Source: Pseudomonadota bacterium (lineage in GTDB: Bacteria; Pseudomonadota; Alphaproteobacteria; Rhodospirillales; Rhodospirillaceae). From it: a stretch of DNA of 35,933 bases. Shown here piece after piece: positions 15,430 through 23,802 of this stretch. The stretch is from NCBI GenBank assembly GCA_020160875.1, contig JAIUPE010000018.1, positions 1 to 35,933 on the forward strand, in the 5' to 3' direction. Below the pieces are notes generated by a model, which was given only the letters and a program-made list of their open reading frames with translations, searched no databases and had not been told where the DNA came from. Made by a program: the position numbers and the translations under genes. Position 1 is the first letter of the stretch; every line of letters starts with the position of its first letter.

Positions 15430-17157
15430 ATGGCGAAACCCGATCCGATCCTGATGGCGCTGACTCAGAACCGGCTCGATCACATCTGCCGCCATATGGG
15501 CTGGGTGATGTCTCAGACCGCCCTGTCGCCCATCTTCAGCCAAGCGCACGACTTCAGTTGCTACATCACGGGCCGCGACGGCCAGATCATCAGTCAAGCG
15601 GACGGGCTTCCCGCCCATGCCGCGGGCGGCGGCTTTGCGATCCGCGCGCTGCTCAAGGCCTTCGGCGACGACATCCACGACGGCGACGTTTTCCTGATGA
15701 ACGACCCTTACGCGGCCGGCGGGAATCATCTTCCCGACTGGGTGATGGCGAGTCCTGTGTTTGTCGCGGGCAAGCTGGTCGCCTTCTGCTGCGACCGCGC
15801 TCACCAATCCGATGTCGGCGGCTGTGTGGCGGGAACCTACAACGCCGAGGCCACGGATATCTTTCAAGAGGGACTTCGCCTTCCGCCCGTGCGTGTGGTG
15901 TCCCGCGGCGAATATTGCAACGATCTCTGGCAGCTCGTCCTCCTCAATACGCGCACGCCGGAGCTCATTGATGGGGATCTTCAGGCCATGATCGGTGCGA
16001 CGCGTGTGGGCGGCGAGCGCATCGTCGCCCTGGCGCAGGAGCTCGGGCCCGAAACGACCGCGGCGATTTTCGACGCCGTGCTCGATCATGCCGATGCAAG
16101 ATTCCGCCAAGTGGTCGCGGCTCTGCCGGACGGTGTGTACGTTGGCGAGGAGCACACCGACACCGACTGTTTCAATACCGGCAAGTTCAACGTCTACGTC
16201 ACCATCACCATCGCGGGCGACAAACTCACCGTCGATTTCACCGGCACCGATAAGCAGATGAAGGGCTTCAAGAACAGCCCGGTCGCCAACACCCATTCGC
16301 TTACTTATGTAGGCCTTGCCTCTTTCCTCGGCGGCGATTTCCCGATCAACGAGGGAACCTTCCGCTCCGCGACCCTCATCTTGCCGAAGGGATCGCTCGT
16401 CAACCCCGATGCGCCGGCGCCGCAAACCATGAGTACCGTCTATATGGGGCACGAGATCGTCCATGCGGTGTGGAAAGCATTGGCAAAGGCCGATCCCAGC
16501 CGCGCCTGCGCCGGATGGGCAAAGAACGCCCACGGCTCTTCCACCGGCAAGAACGCCGCGGGCGAAGCTTATGTCCTCTATCATTGGAACGGCCTTTCAG
16601 GCGCCGGCGCGGTGGCCGAGCGGGACGGGTTCCATCAGATCGGCCTCCTTGGCGCGCTCGGGGGGCTCACAATCCCCAACGTCGAAGCCTACGAGCGGCT
16701 TTTCCCGATGCGTATTCTCCGCCAGGAAATTCGCACCGACAGCGCGGGCGCCGGCGAGCGTCGTGGCGGTGCGGGCGTCCACTACGAGGCGGAGGTCGAT
16801 GGCGACGTGATCCATAATTTCCGCAGCGAGAGCATCGCCTATGCCGCCTTCGGCGTGAACGGCGGCGGTCACGGCAGCATGGCCGGTTTCTCCATAGAGA
16901 GCGACGGTAAGCTCATGAACGATCTGCCTCGGTACGGCATACGCCCCCTCAAGAATCCTAAATTCAAGTTGGACTCATCGGGGGGCGGTGGTTGGGGCGA
17001 TCCCCGCCGCCGCGACCCTTCATTGGTGGTCCGCGACGTGAAAGACGGCATCGTCAGCGTCGCCGCCGCCCGCGAGCTCTACGGCGTGGCGGTCGATGCG
17101 AACGGCACGCTCGACGCGGCCGCGACGTCCCGCCTCCGCGCCGCCGCGGCGGAGTGA
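15430..17157 (+). CDS. hyuB: HyuB-type hydantoinase/oxoprolinase subunit, copy 1
   Basis: Predicted 575 residues, a normal length. It starts three bases after hyuA with GAGGTAAGCC as ribosome-binding region. Family motifs are SHDFSC-like AHDFSCYITGRDG, LMNDPYAAGGNHLPDWVMASPVF, AFCCDRAHQSDVGG, GTFRSATLILPKGSLVNPDAP, TDSAGAGERRGGAG and the terminal GGGGWGDPRRRD. HyuB is the metal-containing partner of HyuA. About three quarters of positions match the next gene by eye, so the pair arose by tandem duplication. The largest differences are around SRGEYCND, at FGVNGGGHGSMAGFSIES and at the C-terminus. Confidence 0.88.
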   Translation: MAKPDPILMALTQNRLDHICRHMGWVMSQTALSPIFSQAHDFSCYITGRDGQIISQADGLPAHAAGGGFAIRALLKAFGDDIHDGDVFLMNDPYAAGGNHLPDWVMASPVFVAGKLVAFCCDRAHQSDVGGCVAGTYNAEATDIFQEGLRLPPVRVVSRGEYCNDLWQLVLLNTRTPELIDGDLQAMIGATRVGGERIVALAQELGPETTAAIFDAVLDHADARFRQVVAALPDGVYVGEEHTDTDCFNTGKFNVYVTITIAGDKLTVDFTGTDKQMKGFKNSPVANTHSLTYVGLASFLGGDFPINEGTFRSATLILPKGSLVNPDAPAPQTMSTVYMGHEIVHAVWKALAKADPSRACAGWAKNAHGSSTGKNAAGEAYVLYHWNGLSGAGAVAERDGFHQIGLLGALGGLTIPNVEAYERLFPMRILRQEIRTDSAGAGERRGGAGVHYEAEVDGDVIHNFRSESIAYAAFGVNGGGHGSMAGFSIESDGKLMNDLPRYGIRPLKNPKFKLDSSGGGGWGDPRRRDPSLVVRDVKDGIVSVAAARELYGVAVDANGTLDAAATSRLRAAAAE

Positions 17158-17161
17158 TTTC

Positions 17162-18895
17162 ATGACCAAGAAACCAGATCCCATCTTGATGGCGCTCACG
17201 CAAAACCGGTTGGATCACATCTGCCGGCACATGGGCTGGATCATGTCGCAAACGGCGCTCTCGCCGATCTTCAGCCAATCCCATGACTTCAGCTGCTACA
17301 TCACGAGCCGCGACGGCCTCATCATCAGCCAGGCCGATGGTTTGCCGGGTCACGCCGCCGGCGGCGGTTTCGCCGCGCGCGCGCTCATCAAGGCGTTCGG
17401 CGACGACATCCACGATGGCGACTCCTTTCTGATGAACGATCCCTACGTCGCCGGTGGCAACCACCTCCCCGACTGGGTGATGGCCTCGCCGGTCTTCGTC
17501 GGCGGCAAATTGGTGGCCTTCTGCTGCGATCGCGCCCATCAGTCCGACATCGGCGGCGGTGCGCCGGGCACCTACAACGGCGACGCCACCGAGATTTTCC
17601 AGGAAGGTCTGCGCCTCCCGCCTGTTCGCGTCGTCTCTAAAGGCAAGCGGCGCGAAGACCTCTGGCAGCTCATCCTCCTCAACAGCCGTACGCCGGACCT
17701 TCTCGACGGCGACCTCCAGGCCATGATCGGCGCCACCCGCGTCGGCGGCGAACGTATCGTGGCGCTCGGCGAGGAACTCGGCCGCGAGGTGGTCGGAGAC
17801 ATCTTCGACGCCGTGCTCGATCACGCCGACGCCAGATTCCGGCAAGTCATCGCCGCGCTGCCCGACGGCGTCTACACCGGCGAGGAATACACCGACAACG
17901 ATTGCTTCAGTGCCGGCAAGTTCTCGATCCACGTTACCTGCACCATCAAGGGGGATCGCCTGACGGTCGATTACACCGGCACCGACAGGCAGATGCGCGG
18001 ATTCAAGAACAGCCCGGTCGCGAATAGCCATTCATTGACCTATGTTGGGCTCATCTCCTTCCTCGGCGGCGATGTCCCCATCAACGAGGGCACATTCCGT
18101 TCGGTCGATTTGGTTTTGCCGAAGGGCTCGCTGGTGAACCCCAACGCGCCCGCCTCGCAAACCATGAGCACCATGTATATGGGACACGAGATCGTACACT
18201 CCATCTGGAAGGCGCTCGCGAAGGCCGATCCGAACCGCGCCTGCGCCGGCTGGGGCAAGACGGTGCACGGCATCTCCACGGGCAAGAACGCGGCCGGCGA
18301 ACCTTATGTGCTCTATCACTGGAACTGCCTCTCGGCGGCGGGCGCCGTGGCCGAGCGCGACGGCTTCCACCAGATCGGCCTCATCGGCGCGCTCGGCGGG
18401 CTTACGATCCCGAACGTGGAATCCTACGAGCGTCTTTATCCCATCCGCATCACCCGCCAGGAACTGCGCACCGACAGCGCGGGCGCCGGCGAACGCCGCG
18501 GTGGGGCAGGGGTCGAGTACGAAGCTGAGATCGACGGCGAAGTGATCCACACCTTCCGCAGCGAAGGCCTCGGACACGCGGCCGCCTATGGCGTCAATCA
18601 CGGAACCGACGGCAAGAATTGCGAGCTTATTGTCGAAAGCGGCGGCACGCTCATCAACGATCTTCCGCGCTTCGGCAAACGCACGTTCGCCAATCCGAAA
18701 TTCAAAGTGCAGTCGGCGGGCGGGGGCGGCTGGGGCGACCCGCGCCGGCGCGACCCCGCGCTTGTGGCGCGTGACGTGCGGGATGGGATCGTCAGCGCCG
18801 AGGCCGCGCGCCGGCAGTATGGCGTTGTGTTTGACGCGGCCGGAAAGCTCGATGTGAATATGACGCAACGGTTACGGGCCGGGGACACCGTATAA
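17162..18895 (+). CDS. hyuB: HyuB-type hydantoinase/oxoprolinase subunit, copy 2
   Basis: Predicted 577 residues, beginning at ATG 17162 four bases after copy 1; a longer frame would overlap that gene. The start is supported by the match MTKKPDPILMALTQNRL to copy 1 MAKPDPILMALTQNRL. All family motifs are kept (LMNDPYVAGGNHLPDW, AFCCDRAHQSDIGG, PKGSLVNPNAPASQTM, GGGGWGDPRRRD), so nothing suggests decay. With one HyuA and two HyuB, the cell could build either two alternative enzymes with different specificity or one complex containing both HyuB types. This is the last gene of the operon. Confidence 0.88.
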   Translation: MTKKPDPILMALTQNRLDHICRHMGWIMSQTALSPIFSQSHDFSCYITSRDGLIISQADGLPGHAAGGGFAARALIKAFGDDIHDGDSFLMNDPYVAGGNHLPDWVMASPVFVGGKLVAFCCDRAHQSDIGGGAPGTYNGDATEIFQEGLRLPPVRVVSKGKRREDLWQLILLNSRTPDLLDGDLQAMIGATRVGGERIVALGEELGREVVGDIFDAVLDHADARFRQVIAALPDGVYTGEEYTDNDCFSAGKFSIHVTCTIKGDRLTVDYTGTDRQMRGFKNSPVANSHSLTYVGLISFLGGDVPINEGTFRSVDLVLPKGSLVNPNAPASQTMSTMYMGHEIVHSIWKALAKADPNRACAGWGKTVHGISTGKNAAGEPYVLYHWNCLSAAGAVAERDGFHQIGLIGALGGLTIPNVESYERLYPIRITRQELRTDSAGAGERRGGAGVEYEAEIDGEVIHTFRSEGLGHAAAYGVNHGTDGKNCELIVESGGTLINDLPRFGKRTFANPKFKVQSAGGGGWGDPRRRDPALVARDVRDGIVSAEAARRQYGVVFDAAGKLDVNMTQRLRAGDTV

Positions 18896-18982
18896 ATATA
18901 TTTCGCGTGCCGGCAATCGGCGCGCTCACGTATACCGGACATGTCGTAACCTCATTCCCACGCTGCGCGAACGTTCATGCGC

Positions 18983-19016
18983 GATGTGACAAGAATGAGT
19001 GGGGGCTTGTCACATC
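18983..19016. promoter_or_regulatory. 11-bp inverted repeat upstream of btaA (candidate operator)
   Basis: GATGTGACAAG (18983-18993) and CTTGTCACATC (19006-19016) are perfect inverted repeats separated by 12 bases. The right arm ends 56 bases before the btaA start, and no U-tract follows, so an operator is more likely than a terminator. A weaker hairpin with one G-U pair (18905-18912 with 18918-18925) lies nearer the hyuB stop. The layout does not match a classical Pho box of two direct TGTCAT-type repeats. Confidence 0.55.
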
Positions 19017-19072
19017 CGCGCCGGCGGTTTACCCACACGCGCGCTGCGGGATGATTGAGAAGAGAGGCTGGA

Positions 19073-20278
19073 GTGTCGCGTCTGGGGTCGTCGCTGTCGG
19101 AACGTCTTGAGGAGGCGGCGTTCCGCTTCTTGACGACGCGTAATCTTGTTTACAACACGTCGTGGGAAGATCCGGCGGTCGATCGCCGCGTTATGAATCT
19201 GGGGCCCGGCGATCGCGTGCTGGTCATTACCAGTGGCGGCTGCAACGCACTCGATTACGCGCTCGACGCGCCGGCCGCCGTTATTGCTGTGGACGTGAAT
19301 CCACGCCAGACCGCGCTTCTCGAACTGAAATGCGCCGCGATCCGCCATCTCGATCATGCGGATGCCTTTTCAATTTTCGGGCGCGGGTGGCACAGGGATT
19401 TCACGGCGCTTTATATGTCCAAGCTGCGCCAGGACCTCTCGCCTTTCGCGAAAGCCTATTGGGACAAACGTCAGGACTGGTTCGCGAGCGCGGAGCAAAG
19501 CCTTTTTACGCGCGGTCTAACAGGGCTTGTCTTCCGAATTTTCCGCGCCCGGATGCGCCCGCACACGGCGCTCGGCGCGGCCGTCCGCAAGATGTTCGCC
19601 CAGACGAGCCTCGAAGCGCAGCGCAAGGTTTATCTGGAGGAAGTGCAGCACCGTTTCTTCACGCCCTTTGTACGCAAGTTCCTCGCGTCGCCTGTCTTCA
19701 TGGCCATGATCGGCGTGCCGTTGCCGCAACGCCGCCTCGTCAGCGAAAACGACGGGGGCGATGTCGCCGGCGGTATTCAACGCATGCTTGATAGTCTGTT
19801 CTGCACGGTTCCTGTTTCGGACAACTATTTCTGGGGCGTCTATACCTTCGGCCATTACGAGACGGATCGTTGCCCCCGCTATCTCACCCCCGATGGGTTC
19901 GCGCGGTTGAAGGCGGGCCTTGTGGATCGCGTTGAAGCGCATACCTGTACCGTCACCGAGTATCTTCGGCGTCCGGGGCCTCGGATCACCCACGCGGTCC
20001 TGCTCGATCATATGGACTGGATGAGCTCGTATTATCCCGCGGCGCTCGAGGAGGAATGGGATGCGCTTCTGCAGCGGATCACGCCGGGCGGAACCGTCCT
20101 GTTCCGCTCTGCGCACAAGACCCCCCCGTTTCTCGCGACCACCCGCATCGGTGCGGCGCGTAAGCCGATGCGCGAGGTGCTCAAGTTCCGTGATGATGAG
20201 GCGGATCGCCTCGCGAAAGCCGATCGCGTCCACACCTACGCCGGTTTCTGTATTGCTGAGATCCCGGCCGGCGCATGA
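19073..20278 (+). CDS. btaA: BtaA, S-adenosylmethionine:diacylglycerol 3-amino-3-carboxypropyl transferase
   Basis: Predicted 401 residues from GTG 19073, chosen because GAGAGG lies at 19062-19067; an in-frame TTG at 19055 lies upstream. Family signatures (DUF3419) are plain: LVYNTSWEDPAVDRR, DRVLVITSGGCNALDYAL and AVDVNPRQTALLELKCAAIRHLDH, the SAM-binding core. NYFWGVYTFG and LLDHMDWMSSYYP follow. BtaA moves the 3-amino-3-carboxypropyl group of SAM to diacylglycerol, the first step to the betaine lipid DGTS, a phosphorus-free membrane lipid. The methyltransferase BtaB overlaps its stop by four bases, as expected for a coupled btaAB operon. There is no signal peptide, fitting a cytosolic or membrane-associated enzyme. 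Confidence 0.92.
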   Translation: MSRLGSSLSERLEEAAFRFLTTRNLVYNTSWEDPAVDRRVMNLGPGDRVLVITSGGCNALDYALDAPAAVIAVDVNPRQTALLELKCAAIRHLDHADAFSIFGRGWHRDFTALYMSKLRQDLSPFAKAYWDKRQDWFASAEQSLFTRGLTGLVFRIFRARMRPHTALGAAVRKMFAQTSLEAQRKVYLEEVQHRFFTPFVRKFLASPVFMAMIGVPLPQRRLVSENDGGDVAGGIQRMLDSLFCTVPVSDNYFWGVYTFGHYETDRCPRYLTPDGFARLKAGLVDRVEAHTCTVTEYLRRPGPRITHAVLLDHMDWMSSYYPAALEEEWDALLQRITPGGTVLFRSAHKTPPFLATTRIGAARKPMREVLKFRDDEADRLAKADRVHTYAGFCIAEIPAGA

Positions 20279-21024
20279 GCAATTCGCAGATCATTGGAAA
20301 AGCGACCTGGCGGGACGACGTCCGCGTGCTTCTCCAATTTCTGCATGGCCGGCGCGGCGGCGCTGATCACGGCGCCAACCTCGATGCCTTCTATGGGCCG
20401 CAGGCCGATGTGTACGACCGGTTCCGCGAGCGTCTGCTGCACGGGCGGGCCGATCTCATGCAGGCGCTGGATCTCAAGGCGGGTCAGCGGGTGATTGACT
20501 TCGGCGCCGGCACCGGGCGCCATTGGCTTTTCATCGAACCCAAAGTGCCGCGGCTCGCGCGTGTCGATCTTGTCGATCTCTGCACCCCGCTGCTCGACGT
20601 TGCGCGCGCGCGGTTTGCGAACTATCCCGACGTCCGGACGCACCGCGCCGATGCCCAGGTCTGGCGCGCCGATGAGCCAGCCGACGCCGCGATTTTCTCC
20701 TATTCGCTCTCCATGATCCCCGACTGGCGGGCCGCTTTGATGAATGCGGTGCGTCAGGTGCGCCCGGGCGGTTTGATCGGGATCGTGGACTTCTACACCC
20801 TGCCGGCGCAGCCGCCGGGCCCGTTCAAGCCGCTGTCCGGATGGGACCGGTCCTTCTGGCCGCGTTGGTTTCGTCATGACGGCGTGATGCTGCGGCCGGA
20901 TTTCCCGGCCGTGCTCCTGGATGTGGCGGCGACCGTACGCCTGGAGCAGGGCAAGGCCCGGCTTCCGTATCTGCCCTTCGTCCGGGCCCCCTGGTTTTTC
21001 TGGATCGGCCGCGTGCCGGGTTAG
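20275..21024 (+). CDS. btaB: BtaB, betaine lipid N-methyltransferase
   Basis: Predicted 249 residues, overlapping btaA (ATGA). It is a class I SAM methyltransferase: motif I is VIDFGAGTGRHW, the post-I segment RVDLVDLCTPLLDVAR follows, and DAAIFSYSLSMIPDWRAAL is the motif IV region. The N-terminal FYGPQADVYDRFRERLLHGR is typical of BtaB and of related phospholipid N-methyltransferases. Next to btaA, the function is three-step methylation of diacylglyceryl-homoserine to DGTS. The C-terminus (FVRAPWFFWIGRVPG) could contact the membrane. A gene-poor stretch follows. Confidence 0.92.
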   Translation: MSNSQIIGKATWRDDVRVLLQFLHGRRGGADHGANLDAFYGPQADVYDRFRERLLHGRADLMQALDLKAGQRVIDFGAGTGRHWLFIEPKVPRLARVDLVDLCTPLLDVARARFANYPDVRTHRADAQVWRADEPADAAIFSYSLSMIPDWRAALMNAVRQVRPGGLIGIVDFYTLPAQPPGPFKPLSGWDRSFWPRWFRHDGVMLRPDFPAVLLDVAATVRLEQGKARLPYLPFVRAPWFFWIGRVPG

Positions 21025-21169
21025 GGGTATTTCGCATTAGTTTGCGAATCGCCCGATGCACACTTCCGAATTTATTTGGAAATTAAATCGGCGGCGCGCG
21101 CGAATATTTATTCCAAAATAATTCGCGAAAAGCGCATGCTTGCCGGTGCGCGTCTAAGCTTGGCGCATA

Positions 21170-21187
21170 GGCTCTTTGACATCGTGA
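21170..21187 (+). promoter_or_regulatory. boxA-like / rRNA-leader-like element
   Basis: GGCTCTTTGACATCGTGA resembles the boxA antitermination region of rRNA leaders; 10 of the first 12 bases match E. coli TGCTCTTTAACA, and the alphaproteobacterial leaders I know have a similar GCTCTTTGACAT string. No rRNA gene follows. TTGACA (21176-21181) could alternatively be a -35 box, although no good -10 lies at the usual distance. Confidence 0.35.
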
Positions 21188-21237
21188 ATCACGGAACACG
21201 CGAGCGATTCAGCGCTCAGGGCCGTCTCAATTAAGGC

Positions 21238-21339
21238 AAGTGTCGCAAGTGTCGCAAAGTGTCGCAAAATGCGGGTTCTTTCTCTAACCGCCTGTCACGC
21301 TTTCCAAAATTCATGAAGTGTCGCTGTCGCAAGTGTCGC
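21238..21339 (+). repeat. Cluster of AAGTGTCGC direct repeats
   Basis: Five exact copies of AAGTGTCGC start at 21238, 21247, 21257, 21316 and 21331, plus a partial TGTCGC at 21325. The first three are spaced 9-10 bases apart, close to one helical turn, as in iterons or multi-site operators. Slipped-strand expansion of a coding or non-coding sequence is the alternative. The copies are too short and unevenly spaced for CRISPR. Confidence 0.75.
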
Positions 21340-21690
21340 AACAATTCCTGCGGTTACAATGTCCGCGCCATGGGGCGTCGGCTTCGACTGGTGACTGTCG
21401 GCGATCTCGCCTTTGGCCGTCATCTTCTGCCGGGGCAGCCCTTGGGCGGCGTCCATGCGTCCGCCGAGCCAGAAGCGCATTGCCGCGACGCTGAAATAAG
21501 CGCCGCACGCGAGGCGATCGGCCGCCGCCGCGTCCGATCGGCCATTTCATATCATTTCGTATATCGGTGCTGTTTCACCCTTAAGTATTAGCGGGCGGAT
21601 GCCCGTCACATACGTTTCCTCGCCTGCCTTCGGGAACGGAAGTTCGGTACTTGATCGCCACCGAAACCCTCTCTCCCCCCGGAGGCCGTC

Positions 21691-23772
21691 TTGTTCACCC
21701 GCTTCAAGAATCTCTCGCTTAAGTCTCAAATCGCGCTCGCGACAACGGCGTTCATGATCGCCGGACTTGCCGGTATTGTCGGCATGATCCAGTCGCGCGC
21801 TTCATCCCAGGCCATGACGATGGCCGCCTCTTATGCGGTCGCTGAGGCGCAGTCGAATGCGCGTGCCATCGCAAGCGTCATCGACAATGGCTTTGCGGTC
21901 GCACGGGCCAGCCTCGTCCTCTCAAACGCGCAACTGACGGCCGGCAAGGTCGACCGCGCGCAGATGCTCAAGGGACTTGAGCTGGTTGTCGACAAAAACC
22001 CCGGCATCTACGGCGGCTGGTCGCAATTCGAGGCCGGCGTCCTGGGCGACGATGCGAAATTCATCGGAAGCCCGGGCCACGACGATCAAGGACGATTCGC
22101 CGGTTATTACCGGCGCGATCACGGCAAGGTCGTGGCTGAAAACCAGGATCCCACACAGAATTGGTTCGACGACGATTACTATGCGATCCCCGCCAAGACG
22201 CTCAAAGCCGCGTTGCTCGAACCCTACGAGTTCGCAATGGCGGATGGATCCAAGGTCCTCATGACCTCGACCGCGCTGCCTGTGGTGGTCGCCGGGAAGT
22301 TTGTCGGCGTCGCCGGCGCCGATCTCTCGCTCGCCGATCTCCAGAAGATGGTTGATGATATCCACCCGTACGGGACGGGATACGCCGCCCTTCTCACCGG
22401 AACCGGAACCGTTGTCGGTTACCGGGACACGGCGATGCTTGGAAAGCCGGCTGCATCCTTGGGATTGGACGATGCGATCGTAAAGGCCGCGGGCTCTGCG
22501 GCCGAGGCGACGGCGATTTCCGTCCTGACCGGCGGTGAGACTTTTCAAGTCATCGTCCCCGTCCGGTTCGCCGCGACCGATACCGTATGGTCGCTCGCGA
22601 TCATGATTCCCGCGGAAACCATCGGCGCGGAAGCCCGCACGTTGCGCAATTTCGCGATTCTTCTTGGGCTGGGCGCAACCGCGGCCAGTCTTCTCGGAGC
22701 CGCTCTGCTCGGCGGCGCTTTGTCGCGGCCCATTCGCGGCATGACGAACGTCATGAATCATCTCGCGGCCGGCAATACCGACGTGCATATCGATGGCACC
22801 CAGCTCAAGAACGAGATGGGCGATATGGCGCGCGCGCTCATCACCTTCCAGGACAATGCCCGTGAAAAGATAAAGCTGCAGCAGGAGCAGAAGGAACAGG
22901 AACTGCGCAGCAAGGCGGAACAGCGCGCGATGCTCGATCGTCTGGCCGGGTCTTTTGAAAGCTCGGTGAAGGCCGCGACCGGTTCGATCGGCGCCACCGC
23001 CGGGCGCATGGAGATTTCCGCCGAGACGATGCTGACGGCGGCGGAACAGACCAACGGTCAGTCGTCCGCTGTTGCGGCGGCGGCCGAGCAGGCTTCATCG
23101 AACGTGCAAACGGTGGCCGCCGCGACGGAAGAGCTCACCAGCTCCATTAAGGAGATCAGCCGTCAGATCACGGAATCCTCGCAAGTCGCGAGCAAGGCCG
23201 TGGGCGAAGCATCCAAGACCAAGGTCCTTGTGCGTGGTCTGGATGAGTCCGCGCAGAAGATCGGCAAGGTTGTCGCGCTGATCACGGACATTGCCGAGCA
23301 AACCAATCTCCTCGCGCTCAACGCCACGATCGAAGCGGCGCGCGCCGGAGAAGCCGGCAAAGGGTTCGCCGTCGTCGCTTCCGAAGTGAAGAACCTCGCG
23401 ACCCAGACCACGCGGGCCACCGAGGAGATCTCGGGCCAGATCAACGGCATTCAGGAAGCGACGCGATCCTCGGTCGCGGCGATCGAAGGCATCTTTACGA
23501 CGATCGGTCAGATCGATCAGATCTCCACGACCATCGCGTCCGCCATCGAGGAACAGACGGCGGCGACGGCCGAAATCGCGCGCAATGTCGAGCAGGCGGC
23601 GCTCGGGACCCAGGATGTTTCCACCAACATTGTCGGCGTTACCAAGGCCGTGGGAGAAACCGGACAAGTGTCGTCGGACGTGCTCACGGCTGCCCGCGAA
23701 CTTACCCGCCAGTCGGAAAGCCTGCTTCAGGAAGTCGATGGCTTCCTCGCGAGCATCAAGCAAGCCGCCTGA
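21691..23772 (+). CDS. Methyl-accepting chemotaxis protein with periplasmic Cache-type sensor
   Basis: Predicted 693 residues from TTG 21691, with GGAGG six bases upstream. Membrane helix 1 is around residues 12-33. The periplasmic part (about 35-315) looks like a double-Cache domain: YGGWSQFE, NWFDDDYYAIP, LLEPYEFAMADGSKVLMTSTALP and VGVAGADLSLADLQ. Helix 2 spans about 319-345, HAMP about 347-392, and the cytoplasmic coiled coil runs to the end. The conserved hairpin tip is EQTNLLALNATIEAARAGEA beginning at E536. There is no C-terminal NWETF-type pentapeptide. The usual WY(F)...Y and EPY elements of amine or amino-acid Cache domains are partly present, so the ligand may be such a compound, but this is uncertain. 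No che genes are nearby. Confidence 0.93.
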   Translation: MFTRFKNLSLKSQIALATTAFMIAGLAGIVGMIQSRASSQAMTMAASYAVAEAQSNARAIASVIDNGFAVARASLVLSNAQLTAGKVDRAQMLKGLELVVDKNPGIYGGWSQFEAGVLGDDAKFIGSPGHDDQGRFAGYYRRDHGKVVAENQDPTQNWFDDDYYAIPAKTLKAALLEPYEFAMADGSKVLMTSTALPVVVAGKFVGVAGADLSLADLQKMVDDIHPYGTGYAALLTGTGTVVGYRDTAMLGKPAASLGLDDAIVKAAGSAAEATAISVLTGGETFQVIVPVRFAATDTVWSLAIMIPAETIGAEARTLRNFAILLGLGATAASLLGAALLGGALSRPIRGMTNVMNHLAAGNTDVHIDGTQLKNEMGDMARALITFQDNAREKIKLQQEQKEQELRSKAEQRAMLDRLAGSFESSVKAATGSIGATAGRMEISAETMLTAAEQTNGQSSAVAAAAEQASSNVQTVAAATEELTSSIKEISRQITESSQVASKAVGEASKTKVLVRGLDESAQKIGKVVALITDIAEQTNLLALNATIEAARAGEAGKGFAVVASEVKNLATQTTRATEEISGQINGIQEATRSSVAAIEGIFTTIGQIDQISTTIASAIEEQTAATAEIARNVEQAALGTQDVSTNIVGVTKAVGETGQVSSDVLTAARELTRQSESLLQEVDGFLASIKQAA

Positions 23773-23802
23773 TTGCGAGATGGAAAACTGGAGATGACGA
23801 TC

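Larger units (their letters stand above)
21025..21690. other. Gene-poor 666-bp stretch
   Basis: I see no convincing gene here. The first 110 bases are unusually AT-rich for the window and contain CGCGAAT (21099-21105) and ATTCGCG (21121-21127) as inverted arms. Then come a boxA-like element and a cluster of AAGTGTCGC repeats. Two overlapping frames (110 and 61 residues on opposite strands, around 21259-21591) lack ribosome-binding sites and recognisable domains. The DNA could be a degraded mobile element or gene, or a long regulatory region for the chemoreceptor. Confidence 0.6.

Noticed and set aside
18896..19072. Pho box upstream of btaA
   Set aside because: Expected two direct TGTCAT-like repeats with 4-base spacing; only an inverted GTGACA/TGTCAC dyad was found, so a PhoB site is not claimed.
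18907..19110. 67-residue frame between hyuB copy 2 and btaA
   Set aside because: GTG start without a ribosome-binding site; it runs into btaA and covers the inverted repeat that looks regulatory.
21238..21339. Possible CRISPR array
   Set aside because: The repeat unit is only 9 bases, spacing is irregular, there are no unique spacers of about 30 bases, and no cas genes are nearby.
21259..21591. 110-residue + frame and a 61-residue - frame in the gene-poor stretch
   Set aside because: No ribosome-binding sites, cysteine/arginine-rich repeats produced by the 9-base motif, and no recognisable domain. Kept only as a possible relic.
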